Below are positions 1 to 8,546 of a stretch of DNA of 64,000 nt, one piece after another. The translations under genes were made by a program, and so were the position numbers. Origin of the DNA: Thermalbibacter longus (lineage in GTDB: Bacteria > Chloroflexota > Chloroflexia > Thermomicrobiales > Thermomicrobiaceae). The number at the start of each line of letters is the position of its first letter. The stretch's first letter is position 1. The notes beneath the pieces were generated by a model, which made no database searches, had not been told where the DNA came from, and saw nothing but the letters and a program-made list of their open reading frames with translations. The stretch is taken from the NCBI RefSeq assembly GCF_023806485.1, contig NZ_JAMSLR010000001.1, positions 124,001 through 188,000 of the forward strand. The letters are read 5' to 3'.

Positions 1-15
1 GTAAGGAGAGGTGGT

Positions 16-939
16 ATGGCGAGGAGAGAACTGCGCGGGTCGCTGGTTCCGCTGGTGACGCCGTTCAAAGACGGCCAGTTCGACGAGCCGGCGTTCCGCG
101 ACCTGATCGAGTGGCAGATCGAGAGCGGCAGCCACGGGATCTCGGTGACCGGCTCTACCGGTGAACCCTCGGCGCTCTCTCTGGAGGAGCGAGAGTACAT
201 CATCGAGACGGCGGTCAGGGCCGCGCGCGGGCGCGTGCCAGTGATCGCCGGCACCGGCACCAACAACTTCGACGAGACGCTGCGTCTCACCCGCTTCGCT
301 GAGCGCGCCGGCGCTGATGCGGCGCTGGTGATCGTGCCCTACTACAACCGGCCCACGCAGGAGGGGCTCTACCGGTACTTCACCGCGCTGGCCGACCAGG
401 TCTCGATCCCGATCATCATCTACAACATCCCCGGGCGCACCGCCGTCAACATGGAGCCGGAGACGGTGGCCCTCGTGGCGCGCGAGCGGCGCAACGTGAT
501 CGGCGTCAAGGAGGCGAACAAGGACTTCGAGCAGGTCAGCCGGCTGTTCGACCGCTGCGGGCGCGACTTCCTGGTCTACTCCGGCATCGAGGCGCTCTGC
601 TTCCCGCTGCTGGCGCTCGGCGGCGCCGGCTATATCAGCGCGACCGGCAACGTGCTGCCGCGCCAGTCTGCCGAGCTCTACAACCTCGTCGTCGCCGGCA
701 AGTGGCTGGAGGCCCGTGATCTCCACTACGAGATGCTGGCGATGAACGAGGCCCTGTTCCTGGAGACGAATCCCGGACCGGTCAAGTACGTGTTGAGCCT
801 GATGGGGAAGATCCAGCCCGAGCTGCGCCTGCCGCTGGTGCTACCCTCGGAGGAAAACCAGCGGAAGCTGCGGGCCGTCGCCGAGCGCTACGGCCTGATC
901 CCGGCCGCGGCGCCGGCCGCCGGGAACGGAGCCGGCTGA
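16..939 (+). CDS. DapA-family aldolase, probable HpaI-type (2,4-dihydroxyhept-2-ene-1,7-dioate aldolase)
   Basis: A 307-residue class I aldolase of the dihydrodipicolinate synthase/N-acetylneuraminate lyase family. Visible motifs are GSTGE (residues 46-50), YYNRP (109-113), YNIPGRT (136-142, the Tyr being the usual proton relay) and GVKEAN with the Schiff-base Lys at 165. The gene heads a homoprotocatechuate cluster and overlaps the next start by one base (TGATG). A recognised DapA subgroup (the HpaI-NOT-DapA type) occurs in such clusters in thermophiles and Gram-positives, and is thought to split the last C7 intermediate into pyruvate and succinic semialdehyde in place of the unrelated HpaI. 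I infer that role from context; a true lysine-pathway DapA is the alternative. The start has a GGAGAGG-like ribosome site a few bases upstream. Confidence 0.8.
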   Translation: MARRELRGSLVPLVTPFKDGQFDEPAFRDLIEWQIESGSHGISVTGSTGEPSALSLEEREYIIETAVRAARGRVPVIAGTGTNNFDETLRLTRFAERAGADAALVIVPYYNRPTQEGLYRYFTALADQVSIPIIIYNIPGRTAVNMEPETVALVARERRNVIGVKEANKDFEQVSRLFDRCGRDFLVYSGIEALCFPLLALGGAGYISATGNVLPRQSAELYNLVVAGKWLEARDLHYEMLAMNEALFLETNPGPVKYVLSLMGKIQPELRLPLVLPSEENQRKLRAVAERYGLIPAAAPAAGNGAG

Positions 940-1700
940 TGCGCACGGCACGCTTCATCGCCGACGGGCGACTGCACACCGGCCAGGTCGTCGAAGACCG
1001 GCTGGTCGACGAGAGCGGGCGGGTCCACCGCTTCGACGCGGTGATTTGGCTCCCACCGGTCGAGCCGACCAAGGTGCTCGGCCTGGTGCTGAACTACGCC
1101 GACCATGCCCGGGAGCTCGGGCTGGAGGTTCCGCCAGACCCGGTACTGTTCTTCAAGCCGCTGACCTCGTTGATCGGCCACCGCGCGCCCATCGTATACC
1201 CGACTGGGGTCGAGCGGCTGCACTACGAGGTCGAGCTGGCTGTCGTGATCGGCCGGCGCTGCCGCAAGGTGCGCGCGGCCGACGCCTTCAGCGTCGTCCG
1301 TGGCTATACGGTCGCCAACGACGTAACCGCGCGCGACTTCATCACCAACTACTTCCGCCCGCCGGTCAAGGCCAAGGGGTTCGACACCTTCGGCCCGCTC
1401 GGGCCCTGGCTGGTCGAGAGGGAAGACCTCGATCCGGACAACCTGGAGCTGCGCGCCTACGTCAACGGCGAGCTGCGCCAGCGTGGCCACACCTCGCACC
1501 TGATCCACAAGGTAGCGGAGATCATCGAGTACGTCAGCTCGTTCATGACCCTGGAGCCGGACGACGTGATCATGACCGGCACCCCGGAGGGGATCTCCTT
1601 CGTCCGGCCGGGCGACGTGCTGCGGGTGGAGGTCGAGGGCGTCGGCGCGCTCGAGAACCCCATCGTCGCCGAGAACGAGCTGGAAGGAGGCGGAACCTGA
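939..1700 (+). CDS. hpaG: Fumarylacetoacetate hydrolase family protein, HpaG-like decarboxylase/isomerase
   Basis: A 253-residue single-domain FAH-fold enzyme. The metal-binding signature appears as HYEVELAVVIG (around residues 95-105, with the acidic Glu pair) and ANDVTARD (around 126-133). The C-terminal part carries the MTGTPEGIS segment typical of the family. In homoprotocatechuate degradation HpaG decarboxylates 5-oxopent-3-ene-1,2,5-tricarboxylate and isomerises the product. The E. coli enzyme is a fused two-domain protein, whereas this one is a single domain. A 2-hydroxyhepta-2,4-diene-dioate hydratase role is possible too, because no separate HpaH is visible here. Translationally coupled on both sides: its ATG overlaps the previous stop by one base and its own stop overlaps the next ATG by one base. 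Confidence 0.82.
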   Translation: MRTARFIADGRLHTGQVVEDRLVDESGRVHRFDAVIWLPPVEPTKVLGLVLNYADHARELGLEVPPDPVLFFKPLTSLIGHRAPIVYPTGVERLHYEVELAVVIGRRCRKVRAADAFSVVRGYTVANDVTARDFITNYFRPPVKAKGFDTFGPLGPWLVEREDLDPDNLELRAYVNGELRQRGHTSHLIHKVAEIIEYVSSFMTLEPDDVIMTGTPEGISFVRPGDVLRVEVEGVGALENPIVAENELEGGGT

Positions 1701-3238
1701 TGACGACGGCCAGCTCTGTCCAGTACGCCGAACTGCGCGAGCAATCCCTGGCGGCGGTCCGCACGGTCAGGAACTTCATCGACGGTGCCTTCACCGAGGG
1801 GCCGAGCGGCCAGACCTTCGAGTCGCTCGACCCGGCGACCAACGACCCGATCGCAGCGGTGTACAGCGCCGGGCCGGAAGGCGTGGAGCTGGCGGTCGCC
1901 GCCGCCCGCCGCGCCTTCGACGAGGGGCCCTGGCCTCGCCTGCCGGCGGCCGAGCGGGCTCGGGCGCTGCGCCGGATCGCCGACCTGATCCGCGCGCGGG
2001 CTGACGAGATCGCGGTTCTGGAGAGCACCGACACCGGTATCCCGATCAAGCAGATCCGCGAGGCCCAAGTCCTGCGCGCCGCCGACAACTTCGACTTCTT
2101 CGCCGAGATGGCCACCCGGATCACCGGCGAGACGTACCCAGTGGACGACCTGTTCCTCAACTACACCGTGCGCCGGCCGGTCGGCGTGGCCGCGCTGATC
2201 ACGCCGTGGAACACGCCCTTTATGCTGGAGACCTGGAAGGTGGCACCGTGCCTCGCTGCCGGCAACACCTGCGTGCTCAAGCCGGCGAGCTGGTCGCCGC
2301 TCTCGGCCTACAAGCTGGCCGAGATCATCCAGGAGGCCGACCTGCCGCCCGGCGTCTTCAACCTGGTCTACGGCTCCGGCGAGACGGTCGGCGAGGCACT
2401 GGCGGCGCACCCGGGCGTCAATCTGGTCTCCTTCACCGGCGAGACCACGACCGGCAAGCGGCTGATGCGCGTCGGCGCCGATACTCTCAAGCGCTTCTCG
2501 ATGGAGCTGGGCGGGAAGTCGCCGGTGATCGTCTTCGCCGACGCCGACCTCGAGCGGGCGCTCGACGCGACCGTCTTCGGGGTCTTCTCGCTCAACGGCG
2601 AGCGCTGCACCGCCGGCTCGCGGTTGCTCCTCGAGCGCTCGATCTACGACGGCTTCGTGGCCCGGCTGATCGAGCGCGTGCACGCGATCCGGGTCGGTGA
2701 CCCGCTCGACCCGGCGACCGAGGTCGGCCCGCTGATCCACAAGCGGCACCTCGAGCGGGTGATGGGCTATCTGGATGTCGGGCAACGCGAGGGCGCCCGG
2801 CTGGCGGCCGGCGGGCGCCGGCCCGATGGCCCGGCGCTGGCCCGCGGCAACTACCTGCTGCCGACGCTCTTCGTCGATGCCCGGCCAGAGATGCGCATCG
2901 CCCAGGAGGAGATCTTCGGCCCTGTGCTCACCGTCATCCCGTTCGCCGACGAGGAGGAAGCGCTGCGGATCGCCAACGGCGTGCGTTACGGGCTGGCCGC
3001 CTACCTCTGGACGTCCGACGTCACCCGGGCGGCTCGCCTGGCGCCGGCCATCGAATCCGGCATGGTCTGGGTCAACTCCCAGAACGTGCGCGACCTGCGT
3101 ACCCCCTTCGGCGGGATGAAGGAGAGCGGCATCGGGCGCGAGGGCGGTCACTACTCGTTCGAGTTCTATACGGAGGTGAAGACGATCCACGTCGCGCTCG
3201 GCCGGCACCGGATCCCGAAGATGGGCGCCGGCTCGTAG
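1700..3238 (+). CDS. hpaE: 5-carboxymethyl-2-hydroxymuconate semialdehyde dehydrogenase
   Basis: A 512-residue NAD-dependent aldehyde dehydrogenase. The catalytic Glu is in MELGGKSP (residue 269) and the catalytic Cys in NGERCTAG (residue 303), with the usual 34-residue spacing. The cofactor segment TPWNTPFMLETWK is also clear. This enzyme class oxidises the semialdehyde made by extradiol cleavage of homoprotocatechuate to the acid. The open frame extends well upstream, but the ATG chosen overlaps the previous stop by one base, follows an AAGGAGG-type ribosome site and gives the normal family length. Position between HpaG-like and HpaB genes supports HpaE over a generic aldehyde dehydrogenase. 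Confidence 0.88.
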   Translation: MTTASSVQYAELREQSLAAVRTVRNFIDGAFTEGPSGQTFESLDPATNDPIAAVYSAGPEGVELAVAAARRAFDEGPWPRLPAAERARALRRIADLIRARADEIAVLESTDTGIPIKQIREAQVLRAADNFDFFAEMATRITGETYPVDDLFLNYTVRRPVGVAALITPWNTPFMLETWKVAPCLAAGNTCVLKPASWSPLSAYKLAEIIQEADLPPGVFNLVYGSGETVGEALAAHPGVNLVSFTGETTTGKRLMRVGADTLKRFSMELGGKSPVIVFADADLERALDATVFGVFSLNGERCTAGSRLLLERSIYDGFVARLIERVHAIRVGDPLDPATEVGPLIHKRHLERVMGYLDVGQREGARLAAGGRRPDGPALARGNYLLPTLFVDARPEMRIAQEEIFGPVLTVIPFADEEEALRIANGVRYGLAAYLWTSDVTRAARLAPAIESGMVWVNSQNVRDLRTPFGGMKESGIGREGGHYSFEFYTEVKTIHVALGRHRIPKMGAGS

Positions 3239-3260
3239 CCGGAGCGTAGCGGCTAGGACA

Positions 3261-3266
3261 TACAAT
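3261..3266 (+). promoter_or_regulatory. Possible -10 element (TACAAT) ahead of hpaB
   Basis: TACAAT lies in the 66-base gap between hpaE and hpaB, about 39 bases before the chosen hpaB start. No good -35 hexamer is visible. It suggests a second transcript start inside the cluster, but this rests on one hexamer. Confidence 0.3.
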
Positions 3267-3304
3267 TGGAATCGCGATCCGGCTCGCAGCGATTGGAGGA
3301 GGCT

Positions 3305-4798
3305 ATGGGCGCTCGCACCGGAGCGGAGTACCTCCGGGGGCTCAGGGAACGCCCGCGGGAGGTGTGGATCCACGGCGAGCGGGTACTCGGCGACATTACC
3401 GAGCATCCGGCCTTCAAGAACATCACGCGCAGCGTCGCCGCACTCTACGACATGCAACATGACCCGTCGCTGCGCGACGCCATGACCTTCGTATCGCCGT
3501 CGAGCGGGGAGCGAGTGGGACTCTCGTTTATCCAGCCGCGCTCGCAGGACGACCTCCGGCGGCGGAGCGGCATGATGAAGCGCTGGGCCGACTATTCCGG
3601 CGGCTTCATCGGGCGCTCGCCGGACTATCTCAACGCTGGCTTGGCGGCCATGGCCGCCGCCAGCGACTACTTCGCCCGCAACGACCCGCGCTTCGGCGAC
3701 AACATCAAGCGGTACTACGAGTACGTGCGAGAGCACGACCTCTGCCTAACGCACACCTTGATCACGCCGCAGGTCAACCGCTCGGCTGGCCCGGCGAGGC
3801 AGGCCGATCCGTATATCGTCGCGCGCGTGGTGAAGGAGACCGATGCCGGCATCGTCGTCCGCGGCGCGCGGATGCTCGCGACGCTCGGGCCGATCGCTGA
3901 CGAGATCGAGGTGTTCCCGTCGACCGTGCTCAAGGGCACGGAGGAGGACGCGCCCTACTCGTTTGCGTTCGCGATCCCCTGCGACACCCCAGGGCTGAAG
4001 TTCCTCTGTCGGGAGAGCTTCGACTACGGGCGTTCCCACTTCGACCACCCGCTCGGCTCGCGCTTCGAGGAGATGGACGCGGTGGTCGTCTTCGACGACG
4101 TGCTGGTTCCCTGGGAGCGGGTCTTCCTCTACCAGGACGTCCAGCTCTGTAACGGCGTCTTCGCCGAGACCAACGCGGTCGTCCACATGGCGCACCAGGT
4201 GGTGGTCAAGAACGTGGCCAAGACGGAGTTCATCTTCGGCATCGCCACCTCGATCGCCGATCGGATCGGTATCGACGGGTTCCAGCACGTCCAGGAGAAG
4301 CTGGCCGAGCTGATCATGACCCTGGAGACGATGCGCGCCTTCCTGCGGGCTGCCGAGGCTGACGCGGCCGTCGACCGCTGGGGAGTGATGACGCCGGCGT
4401 GGGCCCCGCTCAACGCGGCGCGCAACCTCTTCCCGCGGCTCTACCCGCGGATGATCGAGATCATCCAGCAACTCGGGGCCAGCGGGCTGATGGCGTTGCC
4501 GACCGAGGCCGACATCCACGGGCCGATCGGCCCGCTCATCGATCGCTACCTGCAGGGGCGGAACGTGGATGCCTACAATCGCGTCAAGCTCTTCCGTTTG
4601 GCCTGGGATGCCTCGCTGAGCGCCTTCGGCGCGCGTCAAGTGCTCTACGAGCGCTTCTTCTTCGGAGACCCGGTGCGGATGGCAGGCGCGCTCTACACGA
4701 GCTACCCGAAGGAGCCGTACAAGGAGCGTATCCAAGCGTTCCTCGACCAGGTGGAGCAGCAGGAGACGGCGACCTCGCCGGTCGCCGACGGCGAGTGA
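3305..4798 (+). CDS. hpaB: 4-hydroxyphenylacetate 3-monooxygenase, oxygenase component
   Basis: A 497-residue member of the HpaB/PvcC flavin-dependent monooxygenase family (acyl-CoA dehydrogenase fold). It hydroxylates 4-hydroxyphenylacetate to homoprotocatechuate with reduced FAD supplied by a separate reductase. Arg104, Tyr108 (in GRSPDY) and His150 (in LTHTL) sit where the substrate and flavin residues of the Thermus enzyme are expected, by my recollection of that structure. The open frame starts 13 codons earlier at a TTG, but the ATG chosen follows TTGGAGGAGG at good spacing and matches the usual N-terminus. The reductase gene follows after 14 bases, as expected for a two-component system. 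Confidence 0.9.
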   Translation: MGARTGAEYLRGLRERPREVWIHGERVLGDITEHPAFKNITRSVAALYDMQHDPSLRDAMTFVSPSSGERVGLSFIQPRSQDDLRRRSGMMKRWADYSGGFIGRSPDYLNAGLAAMAAASDYFARNDPRFGDNIKRYYEYVREHDLCLTHTLITPQVNRSAGPARQADPYIVARVVKETDAGIVVRGARMLATLGPIADEIEVFPSTVLKGTEEDAPYSFAFAIPCDTPGLKFLCRESFDYGRSHFDHPLGSRFEEMDAVVVFDDVLVPWERVFLYQDVQLCNGVFAETNAVVHMAHQVVVKNVAKTEFIFGIATSIADRIGIDGFQHVQEKLAELIMTLETMRAFLRAAEADAAVDRWGVMTPAWAPLNAARNLFPRLYPRMIEIIQQLGASGLMALPTEADIHGPIGPLIDRYLQGRNVDAYNRVKLFRLAWDASLSAFGARQVLYERFFFGDPVRMAGALYTSYPKEPYKERIQAFLDQVEQQETATSPVADGE

Positions 4799-4812
4799 GG
4801 ACGGGGTACGGC

Positions 4813-5412
4813 GTGGGCTTCGCTGAACTGAGCCTGGACGCGACGAGCTTCCGGCGGGTCATGGGCCTCTTCGCCACGGGCGTGGGGCTGGTCACGGCGC
4901 AGGCTGGGACCCGCATGCACGGGATGACGGCGAACGCGATCACCTCGGTCTCGCTCGATCCCCTGCTGGTGCTCGTCTGCGTGGGCAAGCAGGCTCGCCT
5001 GGTGCCGCTCCTGCGCGAGGCCGGGAGTTTCGCGCTCAACTTCCTGACACGCGAGCAGGAGCGAGTCGCTCGTCACTTCGCCGGGCAGGCGTACGACGGT
5101 CCACCGCCGGAGATCCACTTCGAGCCGTGGCAGGGCGGCCCGCGACTGCGCGGGAGCCTGGCGGCGGTCGGCTGCCGGGTGGAGCAGATCGTCGATGCCG
5201 GCGACCATTGGGTGGTGATCGGGCGCGTGGTGGCGCTGGCCGAGGGCGCAAGCGAGGCCGAGCCGCTGCTCTACTACCGCGGGCGCTACCGGCGACTGGC
5301 CGCGCTCGAGGAGACGCCGCCGCGGGAGGCGCCCGACCTGCTCACCAGCGTCGGCGCGGCGCTCTACTACGACGAGGCTGGCGAGCCGGAGCCGCCGCTC
5401 GACTGGGGGTGA
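4813..5412 (+). CDS. hpaC: Flavin reductase component of 4-hydroxyphenylacetate 3-monooxygenase
   Basis: A 199-residue flavin-reductase-like FMN-binding split-barrel protein. Recognisable parts are FRRVMGLFATGVGLVTA near the N-terminus, GMTANAITSVSLDPLLVLVCV (the flavin pocket) and the conserved DHWVVIGRV strand. It should reduce FAD/FMN with NAD(P)H and hand it to HpaB. It begins with GTG; longer frames upstream run into hpaB and have no ribosome site. The C-terminal tail beyond the domain (about 35 residues, ending EPEPPLDWG) is longer than in the E. coli protein. Confidence 0.87.
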   Translation: MGFAELSLDATSFRRVMGLFATGVGLVTAQAGTRMHGMTANAITSVSLDPLLVLVCVGKQARLVPLLREAGSFALNFLTREQERVARHFAGQAYDGPPPEIHFEPWQGGPRLRGSLAAVGCRVEQIVDAGDHWVVIGRVVALAEGASEAEPLLYYRGRYRRLAALEETPPREAPDLLTSVGAALYYDEAGEPEPPLDWG

Positions 5413-5468
5413 TGCCCCTCGGGTGGCAGTCGCTCGCGGCAGGCTACTTGAGCAGGTGAGGCATCGCC

Positions 5469-6503
5469 ATGAGCGAGCGGGAGGAGAGGAGATACCCAGT
5501 GCCTCGCCAGCAGCTTCCCTTCAACGTGCTGAAGACCGGGCACGTCGAGCTGCGGGTGACGGATCTGGAGCGGGCGCGCGCCTTCTACGTGGACCTGCTC
5601 GGCTTCGTCGAGACCGAGCGCGACGGGAGCTGCGTCTACCTGCGCGGGCTGGAAGAGTGGGAGCATCACAGCCTGGTCTTGCGCCAGGCGCCCTCTCCAG
5701 GCCTGGGGCACATCGCGTATCGGGTAGCCGGAGAGGAAGACCTGGAGGAGCTGGCGAGGCTGGCGCGCGACCGTGGCCTGCCAGCCCGCTGGCTGGGGCC
5801 GGGCGAGGAACGGGGCCAGGGGCGGGCGCTGCGCATACAAGACCCCCTAGGCTTTCCGGTCGAGTTCTATCATCAGGTGGAGCGAGTCGAGCGGTGGCTC
5901 CAACGCTTCCATCTTTACCGCGGCGCGCAGGTCATGCGGATCGACCATGTCAACCTCCACACGCCTGACGTCAAGGCCGGGCAGGACTGGTATGTGGGCA
6001 CGCTCGGGTTCATGGTCTCGGAGTACACCGAGACCGAGGACGAGCCGCCACGGCTCTGGGCCACTTGGCTCCACCGGAAGCAGAACGTGCACGACGTGGC
6101 ACTCATGACTGGGGTAGGGCCGCGGCTGCACCATGTGGGCTTCTGGCTACCGGAGCCGGGTTGTGTCCTGCGCGCCGCCGATATCCTGTCCGCGGCCGGT
6201 TTCGAAGGGACGATCGAGCGCGGGCCGGGTCGGCACGGCATCTCCAACGCGATGTTCCTCTACCTGCGCGATCCTGACGGCAACCGCATCGAGCTGTATA
6301 CCTGCGACTACCTGATCCCGGATCCCGACTTCGAGCCGATCCGCTGGGCGCTGAACGACCCCAAGCGCCAGACGTACTGGGGGCACGCGGCGCCGAAGAG
6401 TTGGTTCGACGAGGCGTCGCTCGTCGAGACCTTCGACGGCGTGGGCCTCATGGAAGTTCGGCAGCCGGAGCTCGCCGACCGGCCGGCTCACGTCGGTCAT
6501 TGA
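5469..6503 (+). CDS. hpaD: 3,4-dihydroxyphenylacetate (homoprotocatechuate) 2,3-dioxygenase, type I extradiol
   Basis: A 344-residue two-domain vicinal-oxygen-chelate dioxygenase. The C-terminal domain carries the metal ligands His160 (IDHVN), His222 (RLHHVGF) and Glu275 (NRIELYT), plus His208 (NVHDVAL) at the position of the second-sphere catalytic His of the Brevibacterium enzyme. The relative spacings agree with that enzyme. The N-terminal VOC domain has lost the ligand set, as usual. It cleaves the ring formed by HpaB. The start follows GGTGAGG; a GTG eleven codons later with a strong GGAGAGGAG site is an alternative. It closes the cluster and converges on the dedA-type gene with only nine bases between. 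Confidence 0.9.
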   Translation: MSEREERRYPVPRQQLPFNVLKTGHVELRVTDLERARAFYVDLLGFVETERDGSCVYLRGLEEWEHHSLVLRQAPSPGLGHIAYRVAGEEDLEELARLARDRGLPARWLGPGEERGQGRALRIQDPLGFPVEFYHQVERVERWLQRFHLYRGAQVMRIDHVNLHTPDVKAGQDWYVGTLGFMVSEYTETEDEPPRLWATWLHRKQNVHDVALMTGVGPRLHHVGFWLPEPGCVLRAADILSAAGFEGTIERGPGRHGISNAMFLYLRDPDGNRIELYTCDYLIPDPDFEPIRWALNDPKRQTYWGHAAPKSWFDEASLVETFDGVGLMEVRQPELADRPAHVGH

Positions 6504-6512
6504 GGGTGAGCC

Positions 6513-7121
6513 TCACAGCTCGCACTGGCGCTCCCGGCGACGACGCGCGAGCAGGTAGAGCCCAAAGCCGAGGGCTGCCAGGAGGAGCAGGACGGCCAGG
6601 TCGGAGTAGGTCTCGATCCAGCGGCTGACCCGTTCCCAGTTCTCTCCGAGCAGCCATCCTGCTCCGATCAGCATGGTGTTCCACACGCCGCTGCCGGCCG
6701 CAGTAAGGACGGTAAAGCGGATAGGTGACATGCGCATTGTGCCGGCCGGGACGGACACGACGCTGCGAGCTATTGGGACTACTCGCGCGCCCAGCACGAC
6801 CCAATCGCCCCAGCGGGCGAACCACCCCTCGGCGCGGGCCAGCAATGACGCGTCGATGCGCAGGATGTGACCGTAGCGGAGCACCAGCGTGCGGCCGCCC
6901 CACCGGCCGAGCGAGTAGAGGATCAAGGCTCCAGCACAGGAGCCAATCGTGGCTGCGATGATCGCTCCCCAGAGGCTCATATAGCCCCGGCTCGCTAGAA
7001 AGCCGGCTAGCGGGAGCACTGCTTCAGACGGGATCGGCGGAAAGACGTTCTCGATGACGAGGAGGATGGCGAGACCGAGGTAACCCAGCGCGACCAGAAT
7101 TTCTAGTACCCAATCGCTCAC
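6513..7121 (-). CDS. DedA-family (SNARE-associated) integral membrane protein
   Basis: A 202-residue membrane protein with the DedA signature: ENVFPPIPSE near residues 24-33, and GARVVPIARSVVSVPAG with the conserved Arg/Pro cluster in the re-entrant region. Around five hydrophobic segments and a basic C-terminal tail (ARRRRERQ) fit the family. DedA proteins are linked to lipid flipping and membrane homeostasis; the substrate here cannot be told. It starts at GTG after an AAGG-type site. It is separate from the preceding catabolic cluster, which it faces. Confidence 0.85.
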   Translation of the reverse strand: MSDWVLEILVALGYLGLAILLVIENVFPPIPSEAVLPLAGFLASRGYMSLWGAIIAATIGSCAGALILYSLGRWGGRTLVLRYGHILRIDASLLARAEGWFARWGDWVVLGARVVPIARSVVSVPAGTMRMSPIRFTVLTAAGSGVWNTMLIGAGWLLGENWERVSRWIETYSDLAVLLLLAALGFGLYLLARRRRERQCEL

Positions 7122-7451
7122 CGTGCTTCGCCTTCTCCCACGTCCAAACGCTGCCTCCAGCGACGACCGGGCAGTCGGATACCGGAGTGCGCCGCGGCGG
7201 CTGAAGCCGCGGCTGCCGTCTCGCCCTCCGGGCAGGCGGATCAGGCCGCGCGAAGGATACCCGTTTCCCTTCGAGGAGGGTCGATCGATCCGAGGGCAGC
7301 TCGCTGGAGTCTGAGCAGGTCAGGGTCACCGGGCCCGGAGGAAGCACGCCCGGACGGGGCGGACTCGCGCCTGCAGGCCGAGCCAGGGGGTGCGCGCCCG
7401 CGAGGACGCGCTTCCTTTGCCCGCAGCCTCCCAGCCGCCTGGGCGGAGCCG
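7122..7451. other. Intergenic region with a GCCGCGGC inverted repeat
   Basis: No convincing gene in 330 bases between two minus-strand genes. At 7191-7213 the palindromic octamer GCCGCGGC occurs twice, separated by GGCTGAA, and can form an 8-bp hairpin with a 7-base loop. GGCTGAAGCCGC-type sequences are common interspersed repeats in some Chloroflexota, so this may be a REP-like element; I see only this copy in the window. Confidence 0.4.
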
Positions 7452-8516
7452 TCAGAGCAGCTCGATGATGCGCCCGGCGACCTGGTCGGTGGTCGCGGTG
7501 CCTCCCAGATCTGGGGTGAGCACGTTGCCCTCGGCCGTGAGCGCCTCGATGGCCGTCATGATCCGGTTGGCGGCTTCGGTCTCCCCCAGGTGGTCGAGCA
7601 TCATCGCGCCGGCCCAGACGGTGGCGATCGGGTTGGCGAGCCCGCGCCCAGCGATGTCCGGTGCTGAGCCGTGTACCGGCTCGAACAGGGAGGGGAGGCG
7701 CGGGTTATAGGCCAGGTTGGCGCTGGGCGGCAGACCCAAGCTGCCCATGAGCGCGCCGCCGAGGTCGGTGAGGATGTCGGCGAACAGGTTGCTGCCCACG
7801 GCGACGTCGAACCGCTCGGGCGCGCGCACCATCAAGGCGGCCGCAGCATCGACCAGGAGCGAGGTGACCTCCACATCCGGGTAATCCCGGGCCACCTCGG
7901 CTACCACGGCGTCCCAGAAGACCATGGCGTGCTGCTGCGCGTTGGACTTCGTGATGCTGGTCAGGCGCTTGCGCCGGGTGCGGGCCAGCTCGAAGGTGTA
8001 GCGTACTACCCGCTCCACGTTGAAGCGGGAGAAGACCGCGGTCTCCAGCGCTACCTCGTGCGGCGTGCCGACGTGGACACGCCCGCCGGCTCCGGCGTAC
8101 TCCCCCTCGGTGTTCTCGCGCACGAACACCATATCGATGTGCTCTGGCCCCTTGTTGCGCAGCGGGCCTTGGAGGCCGGGCAGCAGCTTGATCGGACGGA
8201 CGTTGACGTAGAGATCGAAGGCTTTGCGGATGGGCAGGAGCAAGCCCCAGAGCGTGACGTGGTCGGGCACGTGCGGCGGATCGCCGACCGCCCCGAGATA
8301 GATGGCGTCGAAGCCCCGGAGGATCTCCAGACCATCGGGCGGCATCATGGCGCCCGTCTGCCGGTAGTAATCCGAGCCCCAAGGCAGGACTGTCCACGCA
8401 AGCTCGGCGTGGCCGGCGACAGCGGCTTCCAGCACTCTCTGGCCCGCTGGGATGACCTCTTTGCCCACGCCGTCGCCAGGGATCACCGCGATCCGGTATC
8501 GCTTCACGGCATCCAT
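7452..8516 (-). CDS. dmlA: D-malate/tartrate dehydrogenase (isocitrate/isopropylmalate dehydrogenase family)
   Basis: A 354-residue beta-decarboxylating dehydrogenase. It begins with the IPGDGVGKEVIPAG nucleotide-fold signature, then WGLLLPIRKAFDLYVNVRPIKLLPG, FVRENTEGEY, the catalytic Lys region LTSITKSNAQ, and SNLFADILTDLGGALMGSLG. The WG(L/S)LL segment and PVHGSAPDIAGRGLANPIATVWAGAMMLDHLG match D-malate (DmlA) and tartrate (TtuC) dehydrogenases rather than LeuB or Icd. It would oxidise D-malate to pyruvate and CO2, or act on tartrate; sequence alone does not separate these. Start ATG follows GGGAG at eight bases. Confidence 0.83.
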   Translation of the reverse strand: MDAVKRYRIAVIPGDGVGKEVIPAGQRVLEAAVAGHAELAWTVLPWGSDYYRQTGAMMPPDGLEILRGFDAIYLGAVGDPPHVPDHVTLWGLLLPIRKAFDLYVNVRPIKLLPGLQGPLRNKGPEHIDMVFVRENTEGEYAGAGGRVHVGTPHEVALETAVFSRFNVERVVRYTFELARTRRKRLTSITKSNAQQHAMVFWDAVVAEVARDYPDVEVTSLLVDAAAALMVRAPERFDVAVGSNLFADILTDLGGALMGSLGLPPSANLAYNPRLPSLFEPVHGSAPDIAGRGLANPIATVWAGAMMLDHLGETEAANRIMTAIEALTAEGNVLTPDLGGTATTDQVAGRIIELL

Positions 8517-8546
8517 CCCTTTCGCTCCCGCGCCGATTCGCCGGCG

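Noticed and set aside
1457-3736. 759-codon minus-strand open frame over hpaE and hpaB
   Set aside because: Antisense translation of well-conserved genes, with Arg/Pro/Gly-rich composition and no ribosome site.
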